A DNA stretch of 5,841 nucleotides from Oscillospiraceae bacterium (GCA_029065305.1 JAIEIQ010000228.1:2782-8622); one strand, 5' to 3'. Counted from the stretch's first letter, positions 1-5,594 are shown. Notes: generated from the sequence alone by a model not told the origin. Program-made: numbers and translations.

Positions 1-117
1 CCCCCCCTTGTGGGCGGCCCAACCCAAAAAACATATGCGGGTGGTGGTGTTGCTTAAAAAAAAAGGGGGGGGGGGGGGGGGGGCCCCCCCCCCCCCCCCC
101 CGCCGGCTTTCGCAGAC
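1..117. other. Left-edge low-complexity sequence, no gene; probably a poor-quality contig end
   Basis: This stretch holds no coding region. It contains C7 at the edge, A6 near position 27, A9 at 56-64, G19 at 65-83 and C18 at 84-101. Such adjacent homopolymers are rare in real chromosomes and typical of sequencing or assembly failure at a contig end. The part from about 102 to 117 looks like normal sequence following the uvrC stop. A real GC-rich terminator may have been distorted here (see the hairpin entry). Confidence 0.6.
56..101 (-). terminator. Homopolymer G/C hairpin followed by T9 downstream of uvrC (possible terminator or artefact)
   Basis: Read on the minus strand, 16 nt after the uvrC stop there is GCCGGC, then a run of G, a run of C of nearly equal length, and then T9 (complement of 56-64). 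The order of GC stem, then T tract, then AT-richer sequence is that of an intrinsic terminator, and it sits where a uvrC terminator would be expected. However, a hairpin made only of G18 and C19 with no loop sequence is suspicious. It may be an assembly distortion of a genuine GC-rich terminator. Confidence 0.3.
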
Positions 118-1947
118 CTAGGCTCCGTCCTCCGCCGGATGGGCCCACAGGTACACCGCCCGGGCGGCGTTCCGGGGCAGCACCTCCAGCAGCTCCTCCA
201 GGCCTGCCTCCCGCACGGCCTTCACGCTCTTAAACCGCTTGAGCAGGGCCGTCCGCCGGGCCTCCCCCACGCCGGGGATCTCGTCGAGCTGGGAGCGGCG
301 GACGCTTTTGCCATGGCTCTGGCGGTTGTAGGTGATGGCGAAGCGGTGGGTTTCCTCCTGGATCCGGCCGATGAGGGAGAACACCGCCTGACTTCCCTGG
401 ATGCCGATCTCCCGGCCCTCCGGCGTCACCAGGGCCCGGGTCCGGTGGCGGTCGTCCTTCACCATGCCGAAGATGGGCACGGCCACGCCGAAGCGCTCCG
501 CCACCCGCCGGGCCACCCTGGCGTGCTGCTCCCCGCCGTCGATGAGGAACACGTCCGGCAGGGGCGAGAACTTCTTGTCCCCCTCCATGTAGTGGGTGAG
601 GCGGCGGGTCAGCACCTCCTCCATGGACTTGTAGTCGTCGGGGCGTCCCTCCAGCTCCTTGACCCGGAACCGGCGGTACCGGTCCCGGGCGGGCCGGGAG
701 CCGTGAAAGACCACCATGGAGGCCACGATGTCCTCCCCGCCGGTGTTGGAGATGTCGTAGGACTCCATCCACTCCGGCGGCTCCTCCAGGCCCAGGAGCT
801 TTCCCAGCAGCTCCAGGGTCCGGTCCGTCCGCTCCTGGGCGGTGGTCTGGCGCTCGGCCTCCTCCCGGGCGTTGGTCTCCGCCAGGGCCAGCACCTGGGC
901 CCGATCCCCCCGCTGGGGGACCTTCAGGGCCACCCTGTGCCCCGCCTTCTCCGTCAGCAGCCGCTCCAGGACCTCCTGGTCCTCCACCTCCGCCGGGATG
1001 CAGATCTCCCGGGGCAGGGCGGAGCGGCTCCCGTAGTACTGCGGCAGCAGGGCGGAGAGCACCTCGCCCGCGTTCTCCGCCGCCCCGGCGCTCACCAGCT
1101 CCGCCTCCCGGCCCGTCAGCTGCCCGTCCTCATAGTGGAGCACGGCGTAGCAGCACTTGGCCCCCAGGTAGAGGCCCCACACATCGGTGTCGGCGCAGAT
1201 GCCGGCGATGACCTTCTGCCGCTTGCCCAGAACCTTGATGGCGTCGATCTTGTCCCGGAGGGCGGCGGCCTCCTCGAAGCGCAGCTCCTCCGCCGCGGCG
1301 AGCATCTCCCGCTCCAGATCCGCCGTCACCAGCCGGATTTTCCCCTCCAGCAGACGCACCGCCATATCCATCCGCCGGTTGTACTCCTCCGCCGTCATCT
1401 CCCTCCGGCAGAAGCCGTCGCAGCGGCCCATGTGGTAGTTCAGGCAGGGCCGCTCCCTGCCGATGTCCCGGGGGAAGGTTTTGTGGCAGGTGGGCAGCTT
1501 CAGGGCGTTCCGGATGGCGTCCAGAGCGGAGCGGGTCTCCAGCCGCCCCCCGTAGGGGCCGAAATACCGGGCCCCGTCCCCGCTCACCCGGCTGGCGATG
1601 GTGAACCTGGGGTAGGCCTCCCGGCTGAGCCGGACGAAGGGGTAGCCCTTGTCGTCCTTGAGGAGGATGTTGTAGCGGGGCATGTACTGCTTGATGAGGG
1701 CGTTCTCCAGCACCAGGGCCTCAAACTCGCTGCCCACAATGATCGTATCAAACTCCCGGACCAGGCTCACCATGGTCTGGGTTTTCAGGTTGTGGCCGTG
1801 GCCGGCCTGGAAATACTGGCTCACCCGGTTTTTCAGCCGCTTGGCCTTGCCCACATAGATGACCTCGCCCTCCTTGCCGTGCATCAGGTACACCCCCGGG
1901 GCCAGGGGCAGGGAGTTGGCCTTCTCCAGCAGCTCTTCCTTTGTCAT
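118..1947 (-). CDS. uvrC: UvrABC excinuclease subunit C
   Basis: UvrC makes the two incisions flanking a DNA lesion in nucleotide excision repair, after UvrA and UvrB have located it. The protein is 609 aa, normal for the family. Domains in order: a GIY-YIG nuclease domain (G18-V-Y20, Y31-V-G33, probable catalytic R41 and metal-binding E81); a four-cysteine cluster typical of the Fe-S site (C154, C168, C176, C180); a UVR UvrB-binding motif at about 205-240; an RNase H-like nuclease domain with probable catalytic D398 (YDIS), D470 (LIDGG) and H534 (THRFA); and a helix-hairpin-helix region at about 552-600. A second histidine usually seen just after H534 (YHR in many relatives) is Asn541 here. 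The ATG at 1947 was chosen because AAAGGAGG lies 6 nt upstream and the family N-terminus begins there. The frame stays open upstream to 2115, but that extension runs across the terminator and into the HPr gene. The stop is TAG. Confidence 0.97.
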   Translation of the reverse strand: MTKEELLEKANSLPLAPGVYLMHGKEGEVIYVGKAKRLKNRVSQYFQAGHGHNLKTQTMVSLVREFDTIIVGSEFEALVLENALIKQYMPRYNILLKDDKGYPFVRLSREAYPRFTIASRVSGDGARYFGPYGGRLETRSALDAIRNALKLPTCHKTFPRDIGRERPCLNYHMGRCDGFCRREMTAEEYNRRMDMAVRLLEGKIRLVTADLEREMLAAAEELRFEEAAALRDKIDAIKVLGKRQKVIAGICADTDVWGLYLGAKCCYAVLHYEDGQLTGREAELVSAGAAENAGEVLSALLPQYYGSRSALPREICIPAEVEDQEVLERLLTEKAGHRVALKVPQRGDRAQVLALAETNAREEAERQTTAQERTDRTLELLGKLLGLEEPPEWMESYDISNTGGEDIVASMVVFHGSRPARDRYRRFRVKELEGRPDDYKSMEEVLTRRLTHYMEGDKKFSPLPDVFLIDGGEQHARVARRVAERFGVAVPIFGMVKDDRHRTRALVTPEGREIGIQGSQAVFSLIGRIQEETHRFAITYNRQSHGKSVRRSQLDEIPGVGEARRTALLKRFKSVKAVREAGLEELLEVLPRNAARAVYLWAHPAEDGA

Positions 1948-1977
1948 GCCGCGCCTCCTTTTTGTGCCTTTGCCTCT

Positions 1978-2006
1978 ACTATACCACATCCGGGCAAAAT
2001 AAAAAA
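1978..2006 (-). promoter_or_regulatory. Probable uvrC promoter
   Basis: On the minus strand a TATAGT -10 box lies at 1978-1983 with TGG directly before it, giving an extended -10 (TGnTATAGT). At a 17-bp spacing the -35 position (2001-2006) reads TTTTTT, a poor match that coincides with the T tract of the HPr terminator. The predicted start near 1971 gives a leader of about 24 nt, enough for the strong AAAGGAGG site at 1954-1961. The extended -10 could compensate for the weak -35. Confidence 0.55.
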
Positions 2007-2034
2007 GCCTGTTTCCCTCACGAAACAGGCTTTT
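2003..2034 (-). terminator. Intrinsic terminator of the HPr gene
   Basis: Perfect 13-bp inverted repeat: AAAAGCCTGTTTC at 2003-2015 and its complement at 2022-2034, with a 6-nt loop. On the minus strand the 3' arm runs into TTTTTTATTTT, a good T tract. It begins 19 nt after the HPr stop codon. The A/T ends make the hairpin partly symmetric, but there is no gene on the plus strand for it to serve. Confidence 0.9.
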
Positions 2035-2053
2035 ACCGTTCGGTGCCGCGCTC

Positions 2054-2320
2054 TTACTCGCCGAAATCGCCGGAGCGCACCAGCTCCGCCAGAGCCTCCA
2101 CGGCCTCCTTCTCATCGGAGCCGTCGGCGATAAGGGTGATGGTAGTCCCCTTCACAATCCCCAGGGACAGAACGCCCAGCAGGCTCTTCGCGTTGACCCG
2201 GCGCTCGTCCTTCTCGACCCAGATGCCGCTCTTGAACTCGTTAGCCTTGCGGATAAAATAGGTGGCGGGTCTCGCGTGCAGGCCGACCTCATTATTGATA
2301 GTGACTTCCTGAGTATACAT
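2054..2320 (-). CDS. ptsH: HPr-family phosphocarrier protein
   Basis: HPr is the small cytoplasmic phosphocarrier of the sugar phosphotransferase system, passing phosphate from Enzyme I to sugar-specific EIIA domains. In Firmicutes it is also phosphorylated on Ser46 by HPr kinase and then acts as CcpA corepressor in carbon catabolite repression. The protein is 88 aa, the usual length. The active-site motif GLHARPA places His15 correctly with Arg17 beside it, and the regulatory region AKSLLGVLSLGI places Ser46 correctly. Having both residues favours a true HPr over the catalytically dead Crh type. The start ATG at 2320 follows AGGAG at 2329-2333 with 8 nt spacing; the stop is TAA. No ptsI or EII gene is visible, so whether this is the main HPr or a second copy cannot be told. 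The gene has its own promoter and terminator. Confidence 0.93.
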   Translation of the reverse strand: MYTQEVTINNEVGLHARPATYFIRKANEFKSGIWVEKDERRVNAKSLLGVLSLGIVKGTTITLIADGSDEKEAVEALAELVRSGDFGE

Positions 2321-2334
2321 ATACCTATCTCCTC

Positions 2335-2375
2335 TTCATATCGCAATATCGCAGTCTGTATCGCTGTATCCGCAG
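2335..2375 (-). repeat. Imperfect ~21-nt tandem repeat in the HPr leader
   Basis: In the predicted untranslated leader, two units each beginning CTGCG (at 2375 and 2354 on the minus strand) repeat with a period of 21 nt. Together they carry four GATA motifs, starting at 2370, 2362, 2350 and 2342 (spacing 8, 12, 8). The copies are imperfect. The repeat lies between the predicted transcription start and the ribosome binding site. Its role is unknown. Confidence 0.5.
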
Positions 2376-2393
2376 TTTGGGATCTATGGTACT

Positions 2394-2422
2394 ATGTTAG
2401 CAAATTTCTCTTTTCCTGTCAA
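2394..2422 (-). promoter_or_regulatory. Sigma-A type promoter of the HPr gene
   Basis: On the minus strand a consensus -35 box TTGACA lies at 2417-2422, followed after exactly 17 bp by TAACAT (four of six consensus bases) at 2394-2399. The predicted start is near 2387, giving a leader of about 67 nt before the HPr start codon. I saw no clear catabolite-response (cre) operator around it. Confidence 0.75.
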
Positions 2423-2443
2423 CGGCACATTCCACAAAACTAC

Positions 2444-2458
2444 CTCCTTCAGAAGGAG
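2444..2458. promoter_or_regulatory. Short perfect dyad upstream of the HPr promoter (possible operator)
   Basis: CTCCTTC at 2444-2450 and GAAGGAG at 2452-2458 form a perfect 7-bp inverted repeat around one central base. It sits about 22 bp upstream of the HPr -35 box, where an activator or repressor could bind. The 1-nt centre makes it more like a DNA-binding site than an RNA hairpin, though a 5-bp stem with a 5-nt loop is possible. No matching regulator is known to me. Confidence 0.3.
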
Positions 2459-2508
2459 CTATGCTCGCCATATTGTGGGAAATTTTGTACAGAAACCCTA
2501 TTTCTGGA

Positions 2509-2569
2509 TTTTTCGCGCCGCCGGGGTCCGCCGGCAGGCAATGAAATCCTTCCCAAAAACCGCGAAAAA
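2509..2569. repeat. Inverted repeat in the mutS2-HPr gap
   Basis: TTTTTCGCG at 2509-2517 and CGCGAAAAA at 2561-2569 are perfect 9-bp inverted arms. Between them is a GC-rich patch that can form a small hairpin (GCCGG 2520-2524 with CCGGC 2531-2535). Neither strand has a good T tract after the arms, so I do not call a terminator. The rest of the gap (2321-2650) beyond the listed elements shows no gene, and no clear mutS2 terminator was found. Confidence 0.35.
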
Positions 2570-2650
2570 CATACCTCCCGCCACCGGAAGCGGATTTTTT
2601 CCTGCTGTTTTAGTATATGCAGATTTGACCAAAACCTTTCCTTATTTCGC

Positions 2651-5035
2651 TCACTCCCGGAGCTCCGCCACCGTTACGCCGTCCTCCCCCTCGCCGTACC
2701 GGCCCGGCCGGAAGGTCTTGACGGCGGGGTGGCGCTTGAGCTGCTGGCGGACGGCGGCGCGCAGGGCGCCGGTGCCCTTGCCGTGGATAATGGTCACTGT
2801 ATGGAGCCGGCTCATCACCGCGTGGTCCAGGAACTGGTCCACCACCAGCTCCGCCTCGTCGGTCATCATCCCCCGGATATCCAGCTCCGTGCTGGCGGCC
2901 CGGCTGCCCCCGGCGCGGATATTGGTGGCCACCTGGCGCCGGACGGCCTTCTTCTCCCGAAGCTCCGCCTCCTCAATGAGCCGGACCTCCCCGGCCTTCA
3001 CCGTCAGCTTCATATTCCCGGCAGCGAGCTGGAGCTTATCGCCGCTGACCGCCGTCACCGTGGCCCGGGTCCGGGTGCCCCCCAGCTCCACCAGGTCCCC
3101 CGCCTGAATGGGGCGGCTGGGGGCGGGGATGGGCTCCTTCTCCACCTCGAAGTGGAGGTCCTCCTCCGCCTGGTTCAGACGGCTCCGGATGGCGGCCCGG
3201 GCATCGTTGACCCCCTGCCAGTCGCTGTGCTTCTCCTGCTCCCGCCGCAGCTGGGCCAGCTCCTCGAAGATGGCGTCGGCCTGGGCCCTGGCCTCCTTGA
3301 TGATCCGCCGGGCCTCGGCCTCGCCTTTGGTCCGGGCGTTCTCCTTGGCCCGCTCCATCTGCTCCCGGAACTCCCGGGCCCGCTTGGCGTCGGCCTCCCG
3401 CTGGGTGCGCAGGCGCTCGGCCTCGTCCCGGTCCTTCTCCAGGCTCTGGCGCTTCTCCTCCAGCTGGGTGAGCACATCCTCAAACCGGACGGACTCGCTG
3501 TCCATCTGGGCTTTTGCCATCTCGATGACCGATTCCTCCAGGCCCAGCCGCTGGGAGATGGCGAAGGCGTTGGACTTGCCGGGAATGCCGATGAGGAGCT
3601 TGTAGGTGGGCCGCAGCGTCTCCACGTCGAACTCGCAGGAGGCGTTCTCCACCCCCTGGGTGGTCATGGCGAAGGTCTTCAGCTCGGCGTAGTGGGTGGT
3701 GGCGGCGATTCTGCCGCCCTTCTCCCGGACGCTCTGGATAATAGCGATAGCCAAAGCCGCCCCCTCCACCGGGTCCGTACCGGCGCCCAGCTCATCGAAG
3801 AGGATGAGGCTGTGTCCGTCCGCCTCCTCCAGGATCTTCACAATGTTCACCATGTGGGCGGAGAAGGTACTGAGGCTCTGCTCAATGCTCTGCTCGTCGC
3901 CGATGTCTGCCAGCACCCGGTCAAAGACGCTGATCTCGCTGCCGCAGTCCGCCGGGATGTGGAGGCCGCACTGGGCCATGAGGGTCAGCAGGCCCAGGGT
4001 TTTCAGGCTCACGGTCTTGCCGCCGGTGTTGGGGCCGGTGATGACCAGGGTGTCAAACCGCTTCCCCAACTCGATGTCGATGGGCACCGCCCGTCCGGTG
4101 TCCAGCAGAGGGTGCCGGGCGCGGCGCAGGAAAACGCCGCCGTCCCGCTTCACCGCCGGGCGGCTTCCGTTCATCTTGTAGCTGAGCTGGCCCCGGGCGA
4201 AGATCAGATCCAGCTGTACCAGCATGTCGTAGTCCCAGAGAATATCCTTGTGGTAGGCCGCAGCCTCGGCGGACAGCTCCCGGAGGATGCGGTCGATCTC
4301 CTTCTTCTCCTTGGCCTCCAGCTCCTTGAGCTCGTTGTTGGCCTGGACCACCCCCATGGGCTCCACAAAGATGGTGGCCCCGCTGGAGGACACGTCGTGG
4401 ACCAGCCCCGGCAGGCTCCCCCGGAACTCGGACTTCACCGGCACCACGAACCGGCCGTCCCGCTGGGTGATGATGGCCTCCTGGAGGACCTTGCTGTAGC
4501 TGGCGGAGGAGATGATCTTTTGCAGGATCTGCCGCCCCTTGGACGCGGCCTGCCGCTTGTGGCGGCGGATGTCCGCCAGTTCGGGGCTGGCGTTGTCGGC
4601 GATGACATCCTCCTCCAGGATGGAGGTGAAGATCTTCTCCTCCAGGAAGCGGTTGCCCCGGATGGAGGTGAAGAGGTGGTCGATGGCGGTCTTTTTCCCG
4701 TCGTCGCTGTGGTAGTCCCGCACCCGCCGGGCACAGCGCAGCACCCCGGCGATGTCCAGCAGCTCCCGGGTGTTCAGGGCCCCGCCCCGGTCGGCCCGGT
4801 ACAGGCTCTCCGCCACCGGCTTGATGCCGGAGAAGGCGGGGGAGCCCCGCAGGCCAATCATCTCCCGGGCGGCGTCAGTCTCATCCAGCAACTGTTCCAC
4901 GTCCTCCCGGTCGGTCTGGGGGGCGTAGGCCAGGGCCTTCTCCCGGGCCTCGGCGCTGTTGGTCTGGTCCGCCAGCATTTTCAGAATCGCCGGCAGCTCC
5001 AGGGTTCGGATGGATTTGTCAAACAGTTCGCTCAT
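2651..5035 (-). CDS. mutS2: MutS2 family ATPase with Smr domain
   Basis: MutS2 is a cytoplasmic MutS-like ATPase that lacks the mismatch-recognition domain. In Helicobacter and Thermus it suppresses recombination; in Bacillus subtilis it has been linked to sensing and splitting collided ribosomes. The protein is 794 aa, normal length. It has a helical core/lever region to about 320, then the ABC-type ATPase: Walker A GPNTGGKT (334-341), a MutS signature region around STFSAHM (389-395), Walker B ILFDE with D414-E415, and a switch histidine at H448 (TTHYAE). A long charged coiled coil follows (about 505-605), then a small beta-rich segment (about 640-690). The C-terminal Smr nuclease-type domain has LDIRG (718-722) and HGKGTG (751-756). 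The ATG at 5035 was chosen because the family N-terminus starts there and GGAGAG lies 9 nt upstream. The frame is open to an ATG at 5149, but those 38 codons overlie the structured leader and lack a ribosome binding site. The stop is TGA. Confidence 0.96.
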   Translation of the reverse strand: MSELFDKSIRTLELPAILKMLADQTNSAEAREKALAYAPQTDREDVEQLLDETDAAREMIGLRGSPAFSGIKPVAESLYRADRGGALNTRELLDIAGVLRCARRVRDYHSDDGKKTAIDHLFTSIRGNRFLEEKIFTSILEEDVIADNASPELADIRRHKRQAASKGRQILQKIISSASYSKVLQEAIITQRDGRFVVPVKSEFRGSLPGLVHDVSSSGATIFVEPMGVVQANNELKELEAKEKKEIDRILRELSAEAAAYHKDILWDYDMLVQLDLIFARGQLSYKMNGSRPAVKRDGGVFLRRARHPLLDTGRAVPIDIELGKRFDTLVITGPNTGGKTVSLKTLGLLTLMAQCGLHIPADCGSEISVFDRVLADIGDEQSIEQSLSTFSAHMVNIVKILEEADGHSLILFDELGAGTDPVEGAALAIAIIQSVREKGGRIAATTHYAELKTFAMTTQGVENASCEFDVETLRPTYKLLIGIPGKSNAFAISQRLGLEESVIEMAKAQMDSESVRFEDVLTQLEEKRQSLEKDRDEAERLRTQREADAKRAREFREQMERAKENARTKGEAEARRIIKEARAQADAIFEELAQLRREQEKHSDWQGVNDARAAIRSRLNQAEEDLHFEVEKEPIPAPSRPIQAGDLVELGGTRTRATVTAVSGDKLQLAAGNMKLTVKAGEVRLIEEAELREKKAVRRQVATNIRAGGSRAASTELDIRGMMTDEAELVVDQFLDHAVMSRLHTVTIIHGKGTGALRAAVRQQLKRHPAVKTFRPGRYGEGEDGVTVAELRE

Positions 5036-5061
5036 ATCAGTATGCTCTCCATAAACAAACA

Positions 5062-5083
5062 GGGGCCGCATTTCTGCGGCCCC
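5062..5083 (-). terminator. Intrinsic terminator in the mutS2 leader (attenuator)
   Basis: On the minus strand GGGGCCGCA (5083-5075), a GAAA tetraloop and TGCGGCCCC (5070-5062) form a perfect 9-bp GC-rich hairpin, followed by TGTTTGTTTAT. It lies inside the leader, about 27 nt before the mutS2 start codon, so it would stop transcription before the gene. The T tract is interrupted by two G bases, which may make termination partial. An upstream 8-nt segment can compete for its 3' arm. Confidence 0.75.
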
Positions 5084-5139
5084 GTCAGTCGGTGCTTTGG
5101 CAGGCGTGGCGTTCTCCTGCATCTCTCGGGTTGCCCCTG

Positions 5140-5166
5140 TCAGTACCATCGGCGTGTGGCTGCCAC
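5140..5166 (-). CDS. Possible 8-residue leader peptide in the mutS2 leader
   Basis: A GTG at 5166 opens a frame reading MAATRRWY, ending in TGA at 5142-5140. Upstream, GAGGTGGTC (5181-5173) matches eight of nine bases of the extended anti-16S sequence, with a workable distance to the start. The frame lies wholly inside the candidate attenuator. Its stop codon touches the ACAGGGGC segment that can compete with the terminator, and the Shine-Dalgarno region begins at the end of the long-range stem's 5' arm. A ribosome on this frame would therefore change which hairpins can form. Such a short frame can arise by chance, and the GTG start is weaker than ATG, so the call is tentative. Confidence 0.3.
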   Translation of the reverse strand: MAATRRWY

Positions 5167-5192
5167 GAAATTGACCACCTCAAAGCACCAAG

Positions 5193-5594
5193 CTATCCTA
5201 TACTTATTATAGCCGCATTATTCAGATTTGTAAAGAATTTTTTTGTGCGGAGATATCGCTGAAACCGCTTTTTATCAATTTTCAGGAATGTTATAACGGA
5301 GTTTTTATATTCCGGAGTATCTCCCGCTACGGAGAGGCGCAGGACGAGCTGGAATTTTTCACCGGACTCCGCTATTTCCTTCAGAATAAAAGCGGTGTTG
5401 GGCTTATTGGCCTCCAAAATGTAATCCGGCTTCTCTACAATTTCTTTCAGATAGCCGGCATATCGCTCATAGTCCTCCGGATGCCGCTCCTGGATATGCC
5501 GGATCCGCTCCTCCGTGATAATCACCTCGCGGGTCCGAATATGTTTGGATACTGATTCGTATTTTCCGGCGTCGATATAACCTACAGTGTACAC
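5193..5594 (-). CDS. PBECR-like small protein (predicted BECR nuclease fold)
   Basis: This 133-aa protein resembles the PBECR domains (phage Barnase-EndoU-ColicinE5/D-RelE-like), found in phage and mobile-element polyvalent proteins and also as short stand-alone proteins in clostridia. The recognisable pattern is a strand then helix VIITEERIRHIQERHP (24-39, with H33 and H38), a KPDYIL turn (55-60), KPNTAF (64-69), a hydrophobic strand with R86 (LVLRL) and EYKNSVITF (95-103). Nuclease activity is predicted for the fold, not shown for this protein. There is no signal peptide or membrane segment. The start is GTG at 5594, preceded by GGGGGAGG (5599-5606) 4 nt away; it overlaps the recO stop by 13 bp, suggesting translational coupling. 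The last ~12 residues look unlike the family and are encoded by the mutS2 promoter region. The gene is visibly AT-richer than its neighbours, which suggests transfer. No partner antitoxin is visible. Confidence 0.65.
   Translation of the reverse strand: MYTVGYIDAGKYESVSKHIRTREVIITEERIRHIQERHPEDYERYAGYLKEIVEKPDYILEANKPNTAFILKEIAESGEKFQLVLRLSVAGDTPEYKNSVITFLKIDKKRFQRYLRTKKFFTNLNNAAIISIG
5206..5234 (-). promoter_or_regulatory. Strong sigma-A type promoter of mutS2
   Basis: On the minus strand TTTACA (5229-5234) and a consensus TATAAT (5206-5211) are separated by exactly 17 bp. The predicted start is near 5199. Both boxes lie within the last codons of the upstream PBECR-like gene, whose stop is at 5193-5195, so mutS2 transcription begins essentially at the end of that gene. 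A-rich sequence just upstream (about 5235-5245) could act as an UP element. Confidence 0.85.

Larger units (their letters stand above)
5059..5199 (-). promoter_or_regulatory. Candidate transcription attenuator leader of mutS2, class not recognised
   Basis: The predicted mutS2 transcript starts near 5199 and has about 164 nt before the start codon. A long-range stem pairs GGTGCTTTG (5189-5181) with CAAAGCACC (5099-5091), extendable to 11 pairs with one G-U. Inside are hairpins GTGG/CCAC (5166-5163 with 5159-5156), GGG-GCAA-CCC (5137-5128) and GCAGG/CCTGC (5120-5116 with 5104-5100). ACAGGGGC (5140-5133) is perfectly complementary to GCCCCTGT (5066-5059), which includes most of the terminator 3' arm, so the two pairings exclude each other. 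The context ACTGAC(A)GGGGC occurs both here and at the terminator 5' arm (5089-5079), so one segment mimics the other. I checked by eye for T-box, TPP, FMN, cobalamin, SAM-I, c-di-GMP-I, fluoride and yybP hallmarks and found none. Structure is seen; regulation is inferred. Confidence 0.6.

Noticed and set aside
1948..2115. Upstream in-frame extension of uvrC
   Set aside because: It reads through the HPr terminator and into the HPr coding region in another frame; the ATG at 1947 has AAAGGAGG and matches the family start.
139..2133. Long plus-strand open frame opposite uvrC
   Set aside because: Composition is a Gly/Pro/Leu/His-rich shadow of a GC-rich gene, with no recognisable domain; the minus strand encodes a complete UvrC.
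2397..2435. 12-residue frame with GTG start after GAAGGAGG, upstream of HPr
   Set aside because: It lies across the HPr promoter, upstream of the transcription start, so the HPr transcript would not contain it; the ribosome-site match is part of the dyad at 2444-2458.
2579..2602. Plus-strand CCGC...GCGG stem followed by T6
   Set aside because: Only a 4-bp stem, and there is no plus-strand gene upstream to terminate.
2608..2620. TATACT on the minus strand as a second promoter for HPr
   Set aside because: No acceptable -35 box at 16-18 bp and the TG element is off by one base; the TTGACA promoter nearer the gene is far better.
5036..5149. 38-codon N-terminal extension of mutS2
   Set aside because: No Shine-Dalgarno before the ATG at 5149, no similarity to MutS2 N-termini that I can recall, and it is better explained as a structured leader. 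A leader that is also translated cannot be fully excluded.
5133..5150. T-box-like string TGGTAC in the mutS2 leader
   Set aside because: The full T-box (TGGnACCGCG next to the terminator) is absent, the string is far from the terminator, and mutS2 is not an aminoacylation or amino-acid gene.
2276..5212. 978-codon plus-strand open frame opposite mutS2 and the HPr gap
   Set aside because: It is the antisense shadow of mutS2: low-complexity Leu/Gly/His/Val-rich translation, no ribosome binding site of note, and it crosses promoters and terminators of the real genes.
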